A stretch of DNA of 64,000 bases from Montifringilla adamsi (lineage: Eukaryota > Chordata > Aves > Passeriformes > Passeridae): positions 124,001 to 188,000 of the forward strand of contig JAGGNK010015336.1 of assembly GCA_017590115.1 (NCBI GenBank), given 5' to 3'. The notes under the pieces are model-generated. The model worked only from the letters and a program-made list of their open reading frames with translations. It had not been told where the DNA came from and did no database searches. Within the stretch, counting starts at the first letter, position 1. Each line of letters starts with the position of its first letter. The position numbers and the translations under genes are program-made. Positions 11,809 through 23,990 of the stretch are shown here, piece after piece.

Positions 11809-13370
11809 GTTCTTCAACCCTTACTTTGAAAAAGGAATTCAAATGGACAACTCTCTGTAATCTGTGCTAACTTTCTCCAGTGGTTAATTAGATTCATCCT
11901 TAAAACCATGCTCTGCTTCCCTGCTGGTTTTTGATGTCAAGTAGCCACTGCCTTTCAGCCTACTATGACCCTTATTAAAGACCCTTTACCAAGCTTTGAT
12001 TTCCCAGAGGTTCCTACAGAGAATGATCCCTTCAGTCGTTGGCTACTTCTTAATTTTACCTGTCTACACTGCAGTTCTTGGATTTCTCACCGTCACACTT
12101 GCTTCACAGACCTTCAAACTGTCATTCACTCCATTTCTACCTACTGAATTATGGAAAATAAGGCTGGACACAGCAGCAGTGGTGACTGAGCTGTGTGATA
12201 TGAAGATTATCAGCTCATACTTGACAGTTCCTGTTTATACTCCAAGAATTGCTCAATTTTTTATAATATCACCCAGAACCCAGAGATCACAGTGAGACAA
12301 ATGAAATAGGTTTCTTACCATCCAAGTGAAATAGGTTTATGGTTTATTTCCATCCACACTCTGACCAGTTAGACATATACCAAACCTAAGATGTCTTTAC
12401 TGCCTGTGTTGAATCAGATCACTGATCATGACTCTATTTACCCTTACACTTGATATCATTTATGGACTCTAGAGTATATATCTCAGTATATCATAATTTT
12501 TTTTTTAAAAAAATTGTATTAACATGGAGAAAGAGGGGGAGGGAAAAAGAGCACATCAATCCTGTTGGTTCAATGATGAAAATAAATATTGCAAAATCAA
12601 GCAAATGTAATTCAAAGGGCAATCTCAAAAATGCAACGAGCTGAGAAAAATACCTAAAAACAGAATAAAAAATAACAGACCTCATCCATAAGAAATAAAA
12701 GAAGTATTATTGATTTTTTTTAAGCAAAGTTCAAACCAGAACTGAGAAATTTACTGCAAAAATGTTAATGATGACAATTCAATCTATGGCTCATAGTTAC
12801 TAAGTGAAATTATGCACTCTTTTCAAGGCTAATGCTAGCAGGGCTCAAGCAACAACCCAAAGAAACATTTGTGATAAACCGTGACACAACTGGCAGCCTT
12901 AGGTCCTAAAAGACTCTGAGGACTGACTCCACATTGACACAGGATTAAAAACTGTGTCATTCTTCTGGCCCTCTTCTACAAGGCCAGAATCCATATTTGC
13001 TAACTGGTCACAGCATTTGCCAGCAAGTGGTCTCCTGTGATTAACAAATTTCTATCTCAATGGGACTGAGATATTCAATATTCCCTTTGGAAGCTATTTA
13101 TGTGGCCCTAAGTTCTTTTGTGAATGTCTTGATACTGCTCCTCAGAACCACTGAGCTACACCAAACACAACTCATATTCTGCCAGGATGGAGCCTGTAGT
13201 TACTGCTGAGACTCCTGACCACGTTGTGTATATTCTGTGCCAGCTGAAGTGCAACAGCTGCTCAAAGCAGAAAAATACCTTTAGGTACCAGATAACTACT
13301 ACAAAGCTAACCTGGAGGAACCAAATAATGTAAGGCAAATAATGAAAAAATGAAAACCCAGGGTACTCAC

Positions 13371-13482
13371 TCAGTTTTCTGAACAACAGGAAAGCTTCCA
13401 AGCCGTACATAAGCGCTCTGAATCCCATCTTCTTTCATTCCAAAAATCTGCTTCACACTGAATGAATCCATCAGGTCAAATC
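13371..13482 (-). CDS. COL22A1: COL22A1 exon: start of the TSPN domain region
   Basis: The exon is 112 bp, between acceptor ATACATAG and donor GTGAGT. It begins with the last two bases of a split Gly codon and ends with the first two of a split Glu codon, enclosing 36 full codons. It reads FDLMDSFSVKQIFGMKEDG, then IQSAYVRLGSFPVVQKT. The human protein I recall has GFDLMDLFSVKEILGKRENG and AQSSYVRMGSFPVVQSTE in the same place. FDLMDxFSV and YVRxGSFPVV are typical N-terminal strands of FACIT TSPN domains. Both split codons join correctly: the upstream exon ends with G and the downstream exon starts with G, giving Gly and Glu. The exon is too short to show as a long open frame and is called on splice sites, phase and similarity. 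Confidence 0.95.
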
Positions 13483-13866
13483 CTATGTATTACAGAAACA
13501 GAAATAAAAGACATTAATCAGGTAGTGAGACATGCCTCCAATTGTAACAGCACTTCAGAAATGAGCCTTGTTCTTGTTGGGAAAAGCCAAACAAAATTCT
13601 CATATGATCTAATCCTCTCAACCCAAAAACTCAAAACCAAGGTTAAATTCAAACTGTCACAGGCTTGAACAGAGTTTTCCAGAAATCAGTAGCTAACTTT
13701 TGCATTGCCACAACATCCTGAGGATGCTGCATAATTTATTAACTCCTGTGTAGAAAAATGCAGAGGTTCAGACTGAAACATTTATTCATAGAATAAGAGA
13801 AAACACAGAATGTTTTGGGTGGGAAGGGACCCTCAAAGATCATCTTGCTCCAACACCACTACAATG

Positions 13867-13872
13867 GGCAGG
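13867..13872. repeat. Target-site duplication, left copy (GGCAGG)
   Basis: GGCAGG directly precedes the TG of the LTR insert. The same hexamer follows the terminal CA at 14303-14308, and CR1 consensus has it only once. Confidence 0.85.
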
Positions 13873-14302
13873 TGTGGGAGCTTGTCCTGGAGGGGATGGG
13901 CCAAGAGCTGACCACACAGACACACAGCAGACAGTCGGTGCTTTGATGTCCCAACATCAACACCAAGTCTTGGGAGAAGTGACAAGGAATAATATCATAA
14001 AGAGCAAAGGATTCTGGGACTGACTGGGAGTGGCCATGCAGATCAACAGCCTGTGATTGGCCAGAAGGCTTCTGGAAGGTTTTTTGTTTTGTTTGTGCCC
14101 CTTTTATTTATTTAATAAATGTCTTCAGTTTTGGCACGTCAGTTGCACCTGTCCCTTCTCATGATTGCTGCACCCTGTGGCCACACCACCGTGGTGCTCC
14201 CGAGGCCGGAGCGTTTCCCCGCACACCCCGCGGGTCCCCGGGCTGTTGTTGCTGACCCATCCCTGGCTGCTCCACTGCTGGACAGGTCAGAGATCACCAA
14301 CA
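13873..14302 (+). mobile_element. Solo LTR of an endogenous retrovirus, 430 bp
   Basis: The insert starts TGTGGGAGC and ends ATCACCAACA, so it has the TG...CA termini of retroviral LTRs. It is flanked by the 6-bp duplication GGCAGG and splits a CR1 copy cleanly. A polyadenylation signal AATAAA at 14114-14119 follows an AT-rich TTTATTTATTT segment, which sets the plus orientation. GATTGGCC at about 14056 is an inverted CCAAT-like element upstream. No internal retroviral sequence and no second LTR are present, so this is a recombination-derived solo LTR. A 6-bp duplication is usual for class II (beta-like, ERVK) elements. The family name cannot be fixed without a repeat library. Confidence 0.85.
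14114..14119 (+). promoter_or_regulatory. LTR polyadenylation signal AATAAA
   Basis: A canonical AATAAA lies inside the solo LTR. It is antisense to COL22A1, so it would not act on the host transcript. Confidence 0.6.
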
Positions 14303-14308
14303 GGCAGG
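14303..14308. repeat. Target-site duplication, right copy (GGCAGG)
   Basis: This matches the hexamer at 13867-13872 and leads directly into the continuing CR1 sequence. Confidence 0.85.
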
Positions 14309-14565
14309 GACACCTTCCCCTAGGTCAGGTTTCTGAAGGCTCCATCCAGCCTGGTCTTGAACACTTCCAGGAATGGGGCATCCACAGCTTCTCTGGGCAA
14401 CCTGGCCTAGTGTCTCCCCATGCTCATTGTAAAAATTTAATTCTTTATCTCCAATTTAAATCTACCCTCTTTTAGTTCTAAACTTTTGCCCTTTGTCCCA
14501 TCACTATGGACCTTGATAAAAGGTCTCTTTCTTTCTTACCAGACCCTTTCATATACTGAAAGGCC

Positions 14566-14662
14566 ATGAGAAAGTCCCCCCTGGACTTTTCTTCTCCAAG
14601 TATATATATTCTCATATATAATTTCATATATGAGAAAGTCCCCCCTGGACTTTTCTTCTCCA
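14566..14662. repeat. 33-bp direct duplication with AT-rich spacer
   Basis: Positions 14566-14598 and 14630-14662 are identical (beginning ATGAGAAAGTCCCCCCTGG). They are separated by 31 bp of TATA/CATATA sequence within CR1-derived DNA. Confidence 0.95.
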
Positions 14663-14930
14663 GGATGAACATTCCTAACTTTCTCCAAATTTCTTCACAG
14701 CAGAGGTGTTCCAGCCCTCTCATCTTTTTCATGGACTCCACTGTGTATCCACTCCAATGGTCCAGGCCTTTGCTGAAAACTCCTTGTCCAAGAAATTTGA
14801 CCACAGACACTTTTCATATAATTTTAATACAACTCATCAACTTATCCAATCATCTTATCATTATCATGAGCTATCAATCTTGCTGGAAGACAGTTGCCTA
14901 AAACTTCTGACTTTGTTCTAACAAGGTATT

Positions 14931-14978
14931 TTTAGCTCAATCTTAAGCTAAAGATTTAGCTCAATCTTAAGCTTAAAG
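14931..14978. repeat. 24-bp tandem duplication
   Basis: Two near-identical copies of a unit starting TTTAGCTCAATCTTAAGC are offset by 24 bp. The unit contains the palindromic CTTAAG core. Confidence 0.9.
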
Positions 14979-17596
14979 TTTAACCCACAAGTGAATCTAG
15001 GCAGGGACAGTGGGGGTACAATGGTGCCACAAATGCATCCAGTTCCTGGAGGTGCAGAACTGTGTGGATGCAAACATCCTGCTTTTAGCTCCAAGCTGGC
15101 TCCACAGGGTGCAAATCCAAACTATCAGCCACTCCAAGAACAAAACACACTGTGGAGTTAGAGGCAAAGATGTTGTAAAAGGCAGGTTGTGAGCAACTGA
15201 GCAGAGAATATGTGTTTTAATTTTATTCAGGCTATTCCAACATTATCTCCCCCTGACACATGCACAATTACACACATTAACTCCTGGATTTGTAATTCCA
15301 GCACACAAACCTGGTGACATAAGTGTAGCTTATTTGGATAAATTGCTTTTAAACTATGGCAGTTCTTTCAACTTTGTTCAGTTAGCGAGCTCTCAAAACT
15401 TTTCTAGGATAGATAAACATTTTTATGTGATGAAATTAAACCACAAGATTCTTGGGTGTCTTAGTTGTCCTCCTCAACCTTTCAGGCTGAAAGGCATGCA
15501 GAACTTGAAAGGAGCTTCAACAGGAAAAGGCACCAACCTAATTATATTATTCTTCACATTTATATGAAAAAATTGGTGCAAAAACCTGTGTGGGCCAGTA
15601 CCTAGGCAAATCGAAATAGCAAAAAGCAAATAAAATGCAAAGCTTCTATCATTTTCTGGATGTTTTTCTGAAGAAATTGCTACTTCTGAGGAAATATAAT
15701 CTTAATTGTTTGCAAAGACAGAAATGGCTGTCTGGTGCCAAGTTGAGCCCTTTAGTATTACAGTAACTTTTCTGGCTGTCAACAGCTTTTCCTTTTTTTC
15801 CACTCTATTTTCAGCTATTACTGGGCATTTGGGAGGGCAAATAAAGCAGTTAAAGTGCCCCAGGGCCTCATGGCTGCACCTCATAATCACCCCTGCAGCA
15901 ACTCCAGTGATACACCCCTCCGACACACTGCAATCATCCACGATTGCAGCTGTAAATCAGGGTAAACAGACCCCACCAGAACGGGAGAGCTCCCTCCTGG
16001 CTGTCACAAACAACACCATGACTTGTCCATCCTCATTCCCCCACGCAGTACATATCCCTCATCCACACTGCCACAGGAGCTGAGGGAAGGAGCTGAGTGC
16101 TGCTGGCAGGAGGAGACCACTCTGACTGGGCACGGAAATTGTTAACCACTCACAGGAGAGGAGCTGTGGATGGAGAAGGCTGAAATGCTGCCCAGGTGAC
16201 ATCCTAAAGTCCAGTCACCAGAGCCCCCCAAGCTGTGAGATCCTGCTCATTTCACGGGTCTCGTAAAGCTCCCTTGCTAAAAATGCACAAGTGCAAGACA
16301 CGGTGACAAGGAGCTCCTGCCAAGTTTTCCCATCGTTAGCTCAGACCCAAAGCTGCTCTTGTTATCTCTGACAACTCAAATGAACGTTCGCATCATGAGC
16401 AGCTCTGAAGCTGTGCACACTGGTATGCTTTTCCAGTGGAAACAAGCATCAGATTCAATCAATCTCTTCTGTTTTTCCTCCTGTATTTCCTATCAAAATG
16501 CACTTTTAAAAGCCTAAATAACACCGTGAAACAGAAACACGGCTATCAAAACTAGTTTGCAAACAGAATTTGGCATAATGAAAATAAGTCATGCTCTTAC
16601 AACATAATCCCATTTTTGTTTAGGATTGGATAAAGCACGAAAGTAAATCATAATAGGATTTTTTTTCTTTTATTCAGACTATGGATTGGCAAATTAAAAA
16701 TTGCTTTCGGTATTTTTAAATAATTGATGAATGAGGATGGCTCTTTGAAAAATTAAATGTAGATACAGGGAAAAGTTGAGGTGTGTCAAAGGCCATACTC
16801 AAAAGCAAAGGGTTTTTTTACTTTAATCGCACTATTAATTTATTCAGTGCCAAATTTAAATATTGCCCAGCTGGTGAGATAACCTTCACTTTTGGATTCT
16901 CCATTTACAACCCAAGCCCTTAAAGGAAAGGGACACTTTGGTTGCTGAAATATTTCAATAGAATTACAGAAAATTTGTCATCAGGCCATACACTAAAAAA
17001 TAAAATTAAGAACTCTGCCAAGACTGAGATGCATCTCACCTAATTTTAGCTGTCTGAAAAGGAGACATATGATGGATGCAGGTTTCCTGTGTTTCTTTGT
17101 GAGTCAGCAAAGAAATTTAGGAGTAATTAAGACAACTCATCTTGAAGACAGGCTGAACCCCTACCTGGAGTGCCTCCTTCCTTTCAGCAGAAAGGGAGCT
17201 CATACAGACAGGAATTTTTACTGAAGTTGTCTGAGATGTATTCTGCTTACAGGGAATGCTATGCATTTTGTGCAGGGAGTAAAGCAGAGGCAAAGAGGAC
17301 AAAAATGTTAACAAATCCCACATAATTTACATTCACATTGCCTTATTTGCCATCAGAATTGTGTAAAGGTTGCAGATTTTTAAATACAGTTTGATTAACC
17401 AACTATGATTTTCAAAATCTCTTCTGAAGAACAAAGAAAGAAACAAACCTAAAATATTACTATTTGAACTGAGAAAGTACTCAATGCAGACTACCCAAGA
17501 GGAACACACAAAGAAACACACACACATTGGCAAGCCTGAATGAATTTGCGAAATAAGGGAATCTCTAAGATTGTTTCAGCTGAAGGACAAACAAAT

Positions 17597-17671
17597 ATAT
17601 TATTATCATCACTATTACAACTACTAGTACTATTACTACTGTTAGTAATAATATTACTACTATTATTAGTG
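17597..17671. repeat. Imperfect ATT/ACT trinucleotide repeat
   Basis: This is a degenerate array of ATT, ACT, ATC and AGT triplets, interrupted but about 75 bp long. Confidence 0.85.
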
Positions 17672-20199
17672 TCATTTTTTTTTACTTTGTGTGCCTGGAA
17701 GCCCTTTGCATGGATTATGTTCCCTTGGCTTTAGGAAAGGAACTGGGATTGTGAGGGAGACAGCACAGAAGGTTTAATTTTGATTTTTTTAGCCTTGAAT
17801 TACAATATTAATGTAAAAAATAAGTAATGCCATGATAATTTCTGCAACACCTGACCAGGACATTTCACCTGGCAGTGTTTGTTCACTAACAGTGCAGTAA
17901 AAACTGCTCAATGAGATCTTTCCCAAAAGAGTTAAGTGTCACACAGCACAGAAATAATCTGTTCTTTGGTTTTTCCACCACCAAGGAGGCACCATATTGT
18001 CAGTAGCATATGGAAAATGAAATGTCACGTGTAACTTCCCAGTCCTCTCTACAACCGAATGGGAAAGAACAGACCTGCCTAAATTAGCAAAGATGCTGTT
18101 ACCTCTTGCGCCATGCCCAAGCAGAGGGTAAAAGGGTAGGATTTTCCTGTTCTCAGCTGCTTTGATTTAAAAGGTGGCTTTTTGTATAGCAGGGCAGGTG
18201 TGGTTTCCCAAATGGCTCATAAACTGCTTAATCAGTAATGCCATAAACATGGCATTTAATAAAATGCTCTTTGATCTTAAGCCTCTTACTTCATTAGAGC
18301 TTCTAAAACAATATGTGGCCACTGAAACCCTCTAACATGATTACATCTCCTGAAAGCCAGCAGACCCTAGTCCATATTAAAATTAAAATAGTGAGCTGAA
18401 AGAGAAGCTCAGATTTGTAACAGCATACTTGGCTTGAAAAGTAATTTTGTATGCACTGCTCTGCTGATCAAATCAGCCGAATGTCTCACTGCTTGAGTTA
18501 TAACCCCTTACAGGAAGCAGCCTGTTTTCCAGAATCAGAGAACACACACAGAACTTTCTGTTGCAGGGAGAAGATGGCAAAACTTGGCACTGGACAAATT
18601 ATACATCATATAACTGCAACATGCAGCCAGGTTCTCTTTTACAAATGTCCACAGTGCACCCAACACCTCAAAGCATGGCCAAAGGAAGATCCAACAGCTC
18701 TGTACTCATTCTGTGATCCTACAATGTTGTTTAAAGATTTTTATCTGAAGACCTGACTAAAGGGGCCATGGTTGGTTGCCCTGAGTATGGGCTGTATTTC
18801 TGCCTGGCTCCATTAAGGATCTGATATGGGCAGCATTGTGGAAGATGTTGTGCAGGTTGAGATTTTCCTAACTCTCCTGTCTTTAGGGCAAAAAAACCCA
18901 CAAAAAAACCAGAATAAGAGAGCAAAAAATGTAAGTTTTAAAAGCCAGAAAACACAGCAGTGAGTACATTTTGAAAGGCTTCTCAAAGCAGGACAGAGTC
19001 ATTGACTTTCTTGTTTTGGCCAAAGCAGCTTTCTGAAAAAAGTCTCTTGCTTTGTGTTCCCAAGGATCCCAACACTCACAGCGGGAACAACTGGGCTACT
19101 TCTAATTGTGAAAGTTTTTGGCGAGACAACAGCCTGGAGAGGAATGTGGAAAGTGAGAAAGGGATCAGGAAAGGCACTGGACATCACAGCCTCGAGTGTG
19201 GTGTCTGGAATGTATTTACTACAGTGGATTGCCAGCCATGAGCACTAATATCAAACAAAGCAGCTTTTGCAGGAAATGCTCCATTCTGTGCTCTTGGTCC
19301 CAGCTGAATTATCAACCTTGTCAATGCATTGATGAAGTGTCACCAATGGCCACGATCAGGGGAGTTGTCATCACCTGCTGCTTCAATGACACCTCTGAAA
19401 ACAGCGATCTGTACAGTCTGTGATAAAATAGCACGTGGTACTTTTACTGGAGAATGGTCATTGACACTGAACTTTATTCAGGGTATGAATTCCTATGAAA
19501 AACAGTAACACTGGGAGGCTTTCAGCAAATACATTAACTTGTCTAACATCTCTGCACTCTTGAAAGTTAAGTTTTCACAGATTTCCTGTGCCCAGAGGGA
19601 AGAGCCTGTATGCCCTCAGTGTTCAATTCCTCCAGTATGGTCTTCAAGGTTATTGCCACTGTAAGGAGCCCTTATTTTTGTTACCTTAGTTCATTTCTGT
19701 GCTAATATATACTCTAAAAAAGGAGGAAAAATATGCTCTCATGCCATAAAATAAGGTTTAATGAGATAGGTCTAGCAATCAGTTATGTCATGGCAGAGTG
19801 TAGATGAGGTTATTTTTTTTCTTCTGTATCTAAGCATTTGGCATCCCTGTCTTCCACAGTGCTCTATGCTGAAAGCAGCTATTTCTGCACAGCCAAGATG
19901 TGGTTCAATTCAGGGCTGGAGTAGCAGTGTCCAAATTCCAAAGGAGAGACCATTTACTTTATTCAGCATGTGTTGCTGTTATTGTCATAATTTCCATTAT
20001 CTGCTACAGGATTTTTGATGCTCCTGAAATTTCTTTCTCCACAGGAAAAGAAACCCTGACAAGAGCTAAGTGAGTACCACATTTTACGACCTCACTGAAG
20101 TGTCCATCTCAAACGATCTTCAACCACATCTAATCTAAGCCTACTTTCTTCCTGTTTGAAGCCATTTCCCCGTCTGGTCACCACATGCATTTTCAAAAT

Positions 20200-21065
20200 G
20201 TCTCACTCCAGCTTTCTTCTTGGCCCCCTTTAAGTACTGAAGGTTGCAAGAAGGTGTTCCTGGTCCCCTCCCTTCTCCTGGCAGAGCATCCCCAGATCTC
20301 TCAGCCTGTCTTCACAGCAGAGGTGTTCCAGCCCTCTGAGCATCTTTGTGGCCTTCTCTGGACTTTCTCCAACAGTTCCATGTCCTTCTTATGTTGGGTA
20401 CCCAGAGCTGGATGCAGCACTCCAGATGGGTCTCACAAGGACAGAATTGAGGAGCAGAATCCCCTCCCTCAACCTGCTGCCCTCAGGGCTTTGGATGCAG
20501 CCCAAGACACTACAGGATTTTTGGGCTGCAAGTGCTTGTGGCTGAGCATGTTGAGCTTCTCATCCACCAGCACCCCCAAGTCCTTCTCCTCAAGGGCTGC
20601 AATCAGTACATACTCTGCCTTGATTTGGTCTTGAGATTGCTCTGATTCACGTGTAGGACCTTGTACTTAGCCTTGCTGAACTTCATGAGGTTCAGCCCCA
20701 CCTCTCCAGCCTCTCCAGGTCCCTCTGGATGCCATCCCTTCCTTCCAGTGTGTGACTGCACTCACAGCTTGGTGTGCTCAGCAAACAAAGCTGAGGGTGC
20801 CTCAATCCCACTGTCCATGTCACTAAGAAAAAGTCAAATGGTGTCAGCCCCAACACCAACCCCTAGGAGCACCACTCACCGCTGGTTTCCACTTGGACAT
20901 TGAGCCATTGACCATGGCAGTTTGAATGCCAGCCCATCCAGTCCCACCTGTCCAATCCATGTCTCCCCAATTCAGAGGCAAGCGTGTCATGCAGCATAAT
21001 GTCAAAGGCATTGCACAAGAGCAGGAGCATGAGTCTTGCAGCTCACACTGTTTAGACCTGTGCCA
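20200..21065 (-). mobile_element. Long CR1 LINE fragment (ORF2 end and 3' UTR)
   Basis: This is antisense CR1 over about 870 bp. It includes CAGAGGTGTTCCAGCCCTCT, ATGTCCTTCTTATGTTGGG, CCCAGAGCTGGATGCAGCAC, TTGAGCTTCTCATCCACCAG and CCCCCAAGTCCTTCTCCTCA, and a reverse-transcriptase end region near 21000. Both the 5' part and the extreme 3' tail are missing. Open frames on the plus strand here are antisense to the element and not genes. Confidence 0.93.
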
Positions 21066-22946
21066 TTGCAAATGTTTGTAAAAATTTTTTCCAACTATCT
21101 CTGTCTGTCAGAAGAAATTACTTCCAAAGACTTATGAAGGATAAGAGTTCTGTCTTCTTGTCCTGTTTATTTCACTATATTCTACCTCTGCAGAAAAGAT
21201 AGAAAAAGGAGCAGCTTATTTTTGCATGGGTAATTCACACCACATTCAGCTCTCCCAGCAGTTTGATTCAGCATCATCAGTCAGCAGTGCTTCCCTGACT
21301 TACCCCCAAAACATTAAAGACTGCACCTCTGGGGGAACAAACCAGAGATTTATTGGCTGCCCGCAAAGCCTGCATGAAGCACTACAGTGGTGACTAAATG
21401 GGTTGAACAGGTCACTTAAAAAACTAGTTAGCTAAATTTTACAAGACGCTTGCAAGGGGAATTTTGGAACTATAAAACTTTCCAGAGTCTGTAGATTAAG
21501 GGTCTCAAGAGTGCTTTAAAGAGATTCTTGCTATTAACCTTTTTTCCCACTGATGTTTCAGCTGGGATTCAAGCAGCACTTCATGCTGACCCAACTTTCT
21601 TCTCACCAGATCCCCATATTCCAGTAGGGAGAGCAGCTAAGAGCTTAAACTAATGATGAGGTTTTGCTAAAGCAGATGGAACAGGTCTTACCCCAGCATG
21701 AAAGAGGTATCTTCCAGCAAGCCTAGTACCTTCTAGGTCATACTCAGTAAGATGGCTTAGAGCACATTTCAGATGGTCTCAGTTTTATAAAATTTATATA
21801 TCAGATGTACCCCTGGTACACGATGCCACCACTCAGGCTGTTGGTTTACTGTTCCTGGTTCGCTTACTCTCCTTCACTGCACTGGAAAACACAATTTCTA
21901 CTTTTCCTTGGCCCCAGGAAAGGAACAAGACACAAGAGTCCCATGCAGACCACAAAAAGGAGTTTGATCTCAGCTCGAGCACCAATCCACATTTGGGATT
22001 ATGAGGAACAGAAACATTACATGAACTGTATAATGGAGTTATACTTCAAAAAGGAGCAATCTTCCAGAGGCAGTGAGGCAGGTGAACATGTAGTCACTGA
22101 ACTGAAATATGGGGCCACTCTTTCAAAAACATCAGTCTAAAGTTTCAGCCAAAACAGAGGGGAAAAATACAGCACTTGGTATCTTCACACAAGAAAGAAA
22201 AGATAACACTTCAGGAAAGATAAAACAAATATAAACCAGCAAGAAAATTATGCCAAAGATAGAAGAGAGAATTTAAAAAAAGAAGCAAGTAAGTGAATAC
22301 ACAATCCTAGGCACCCCACCTTGTGTAAAGGCTGTTGTAATCTAACCCCCAGCCTGCTGTAAAAACAGGAAATAAATTCATGTATACAGCAGCTGCCTCT
22401 GAGGCAGCACCTTTCAACACCTGATCCCATGCTAATAACACACCACTTTATGTGGTGCATTGTTCTGTTTATCTACATCTGTCCCCTGCTTCTCTCTTAC
22501 CCTTCTGCCTCTTCAGTTTTCAAACAGTTGCAAGTGGCATATTGAACAACACTGAAAGCTGGTTTTGACACTGAACTCCTTGGCTCATTACTGAAGGCTT
22601 TTCTTGTGTTGAAGTCATCTCCATTTTCTCAGTAATGGACACTCGGCTTGGTGCCACAGGCCCTCTTTCTGCTCCTTCCTGATCCAGTGATTTACAAGAT
22701 TAAACAGGAGTTCATTACTCCTTTGATGTCCTTTGTGTGCCAGATAGGCTTGTACCAGCTGAATTACCTGAGACTGTTTGTATTAGGTTCTGGTTTTAAT
22801 TAGTTCCTCTATTTTGAAAGCCTCTTTTGAGTTCCTCAGATGTCAAGGTGCTCTGTGTTCCTCCAGAAAACCATAAAATGGCACATCTGGAAAGTTATCC
22901 CTTGGGATAGCAGTGGGGAAGGGAGGACCTCAATACAAACAATTAC

Positions 22947-22961
22947 TTTTTTTTTTTTTTT
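22947..22961. repeat. Poly(T) tract
   Basis: Homopolymer run of about 15 T. Confidence 0.9.
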
Positions 22962-23428
22962 AGTATTACTTTTAAAGTAAAAAAATACATTTAAGGAAAA
23001 GCATCTTATTAAGACCTGCTAGATTCTCCCTGCAATGCTGCCTGGGCTGTAAGAAAACTCGACCAATAAGCTGTTCATGAAAATAAAAATATTTCCATTA
23101 ATTTTAGGTGTGATGAACATGGCCTAACATGAAAACAGGTAGGGACTACTCTTTAGGAGACTTTCAAGATTGCTTATGCAAGGTGACCAGTACAAAACAG
23201 ACTAGACCTTCCCCAAAACCTGTGCACTGCTGTCATCAGAGAGAATTCTCATCAGACAGGCTAATTTAATTCCAAGAATTAAGAGTATTTTGTTCAGATT
23301 CTATATATACCTTCTTTCCTTCATGTGTCCACAATAACCAGAAAGCTTGCACTGATGAAAAATCCATGGGATGGTTTCTGAAGGAGAATTAATCTAAAAT
23401 ATTTGGACTGAAAAATATCTAAAATTGA

Positions 23429-23990
23429 ACAGTAGAATGGTAGAATCACATAATTATTAAGGTGGAAAAGATCTCTAAGAGTCCAACCATTCACCTAACA
23501 CTGCCACGTTCATCACCAAGCCATGTCCCCAAGTGCCACATCAACCTGACTTTAGAATCCACAGTAGAATGGTAGAATCACAGAATTATTAAGGTTGAAA
23601 AGATCTCTAAGAAAAGATCCAACCATTCACCTAACACTGCCAGGTTCATCACCAAGCCATGTCCCCAAGTGCCACATCAACCTGACTTTAGAATCCTTCC
23701 AGGGATGATGATTCCACCAGTTCCCTGATCAGCCTGTTCCAATGCTTGATTATCCTATCAGTGAAGATATTTTCCCTAATATCCGAACAAAACGTCCCCT
23801 GGCACAACTTGAGGCCATTCCCTCTGGTCTCTTGTTACCTGGCTTGAGAGACTGAGCCCCAGCTTACTACAGCCTCCTCTCAGGGAGTTGTAGAGAGCAA
23901 TAAGGTCCCTCCTGAGCCTCCTTCTCTCCAGGCTAAACACCTCCAGTTCCCTCAGCTGCTCTTCATAAGACTTGTACATAGACTCCTAAA
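23429..23990 (-). mobile_element. CR1 LINE fragment with duplicated 3' end
   Basis: The antisense CR1 belongs to the subfamily with the CTAACACTGCCA and CACCAAGCCATGTCCCCAAG motifs. The first 132 bp (AGTAGAATGGTAGAATCACA onward) occur twice in tandem, at 23429-23560 and again from 23561. The remainder runs through CTTGAGGCCATTCCCTCTGG and TCAGGGAGTTGTAGAGAGCA to CTCAGCTGCTCTTCATAAGA. Confidence 0.92.

Larger units (their letters stand above)
6606..13370. other. COL22A1: COL22A1 intron, 6765 bp
   Basis: The minus-strand donor is GTGAGT and the acceptor GTGCCAG. The intron holds a plus-strand CR1 3' fragment near 8.4-8.6 kb, an old minus-strand CR1-like fragment near 10.2 kb, a CAA-type simple repeat near 11.8 kb and a purine-rich degenerate stretch at 10.5-11.2 kb. 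The region at 7.2-8.0 kb is unique. No other gene was seen. Confidence 0.7.
13785..14800 (-). mobile_element. CR1 LINE copy interrupted by an LTR insertion
   Basis: The antisense CR1 3' end begins with CATAGAATAAGAG and GTTTTGGGTGGGAAGGGACC. It breaks off in the AATGGGCAGG motif and resumes at 14303 with GGCAGGGACACCTTCC, GAACACTTCCAGGAATGGGG and later CR1 segments. The 13873-14302 insert is described separately. The second half also carries a 33-bp direct duplication (14566-14598 and 14630-14662). Confidence 0.9.

Noticed and set aside
14119..14475. Plus-strand open frame of 118 codons
   Set aside because: It runs from the end of the solo LTR into the interrupted CR1, so it is a chance frame across an insertion junction.
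20185..20634. Plus-strand open frame of 149 codons
   Set aside because: It is antisense to a recognisable CR1 copy and not a host gene.
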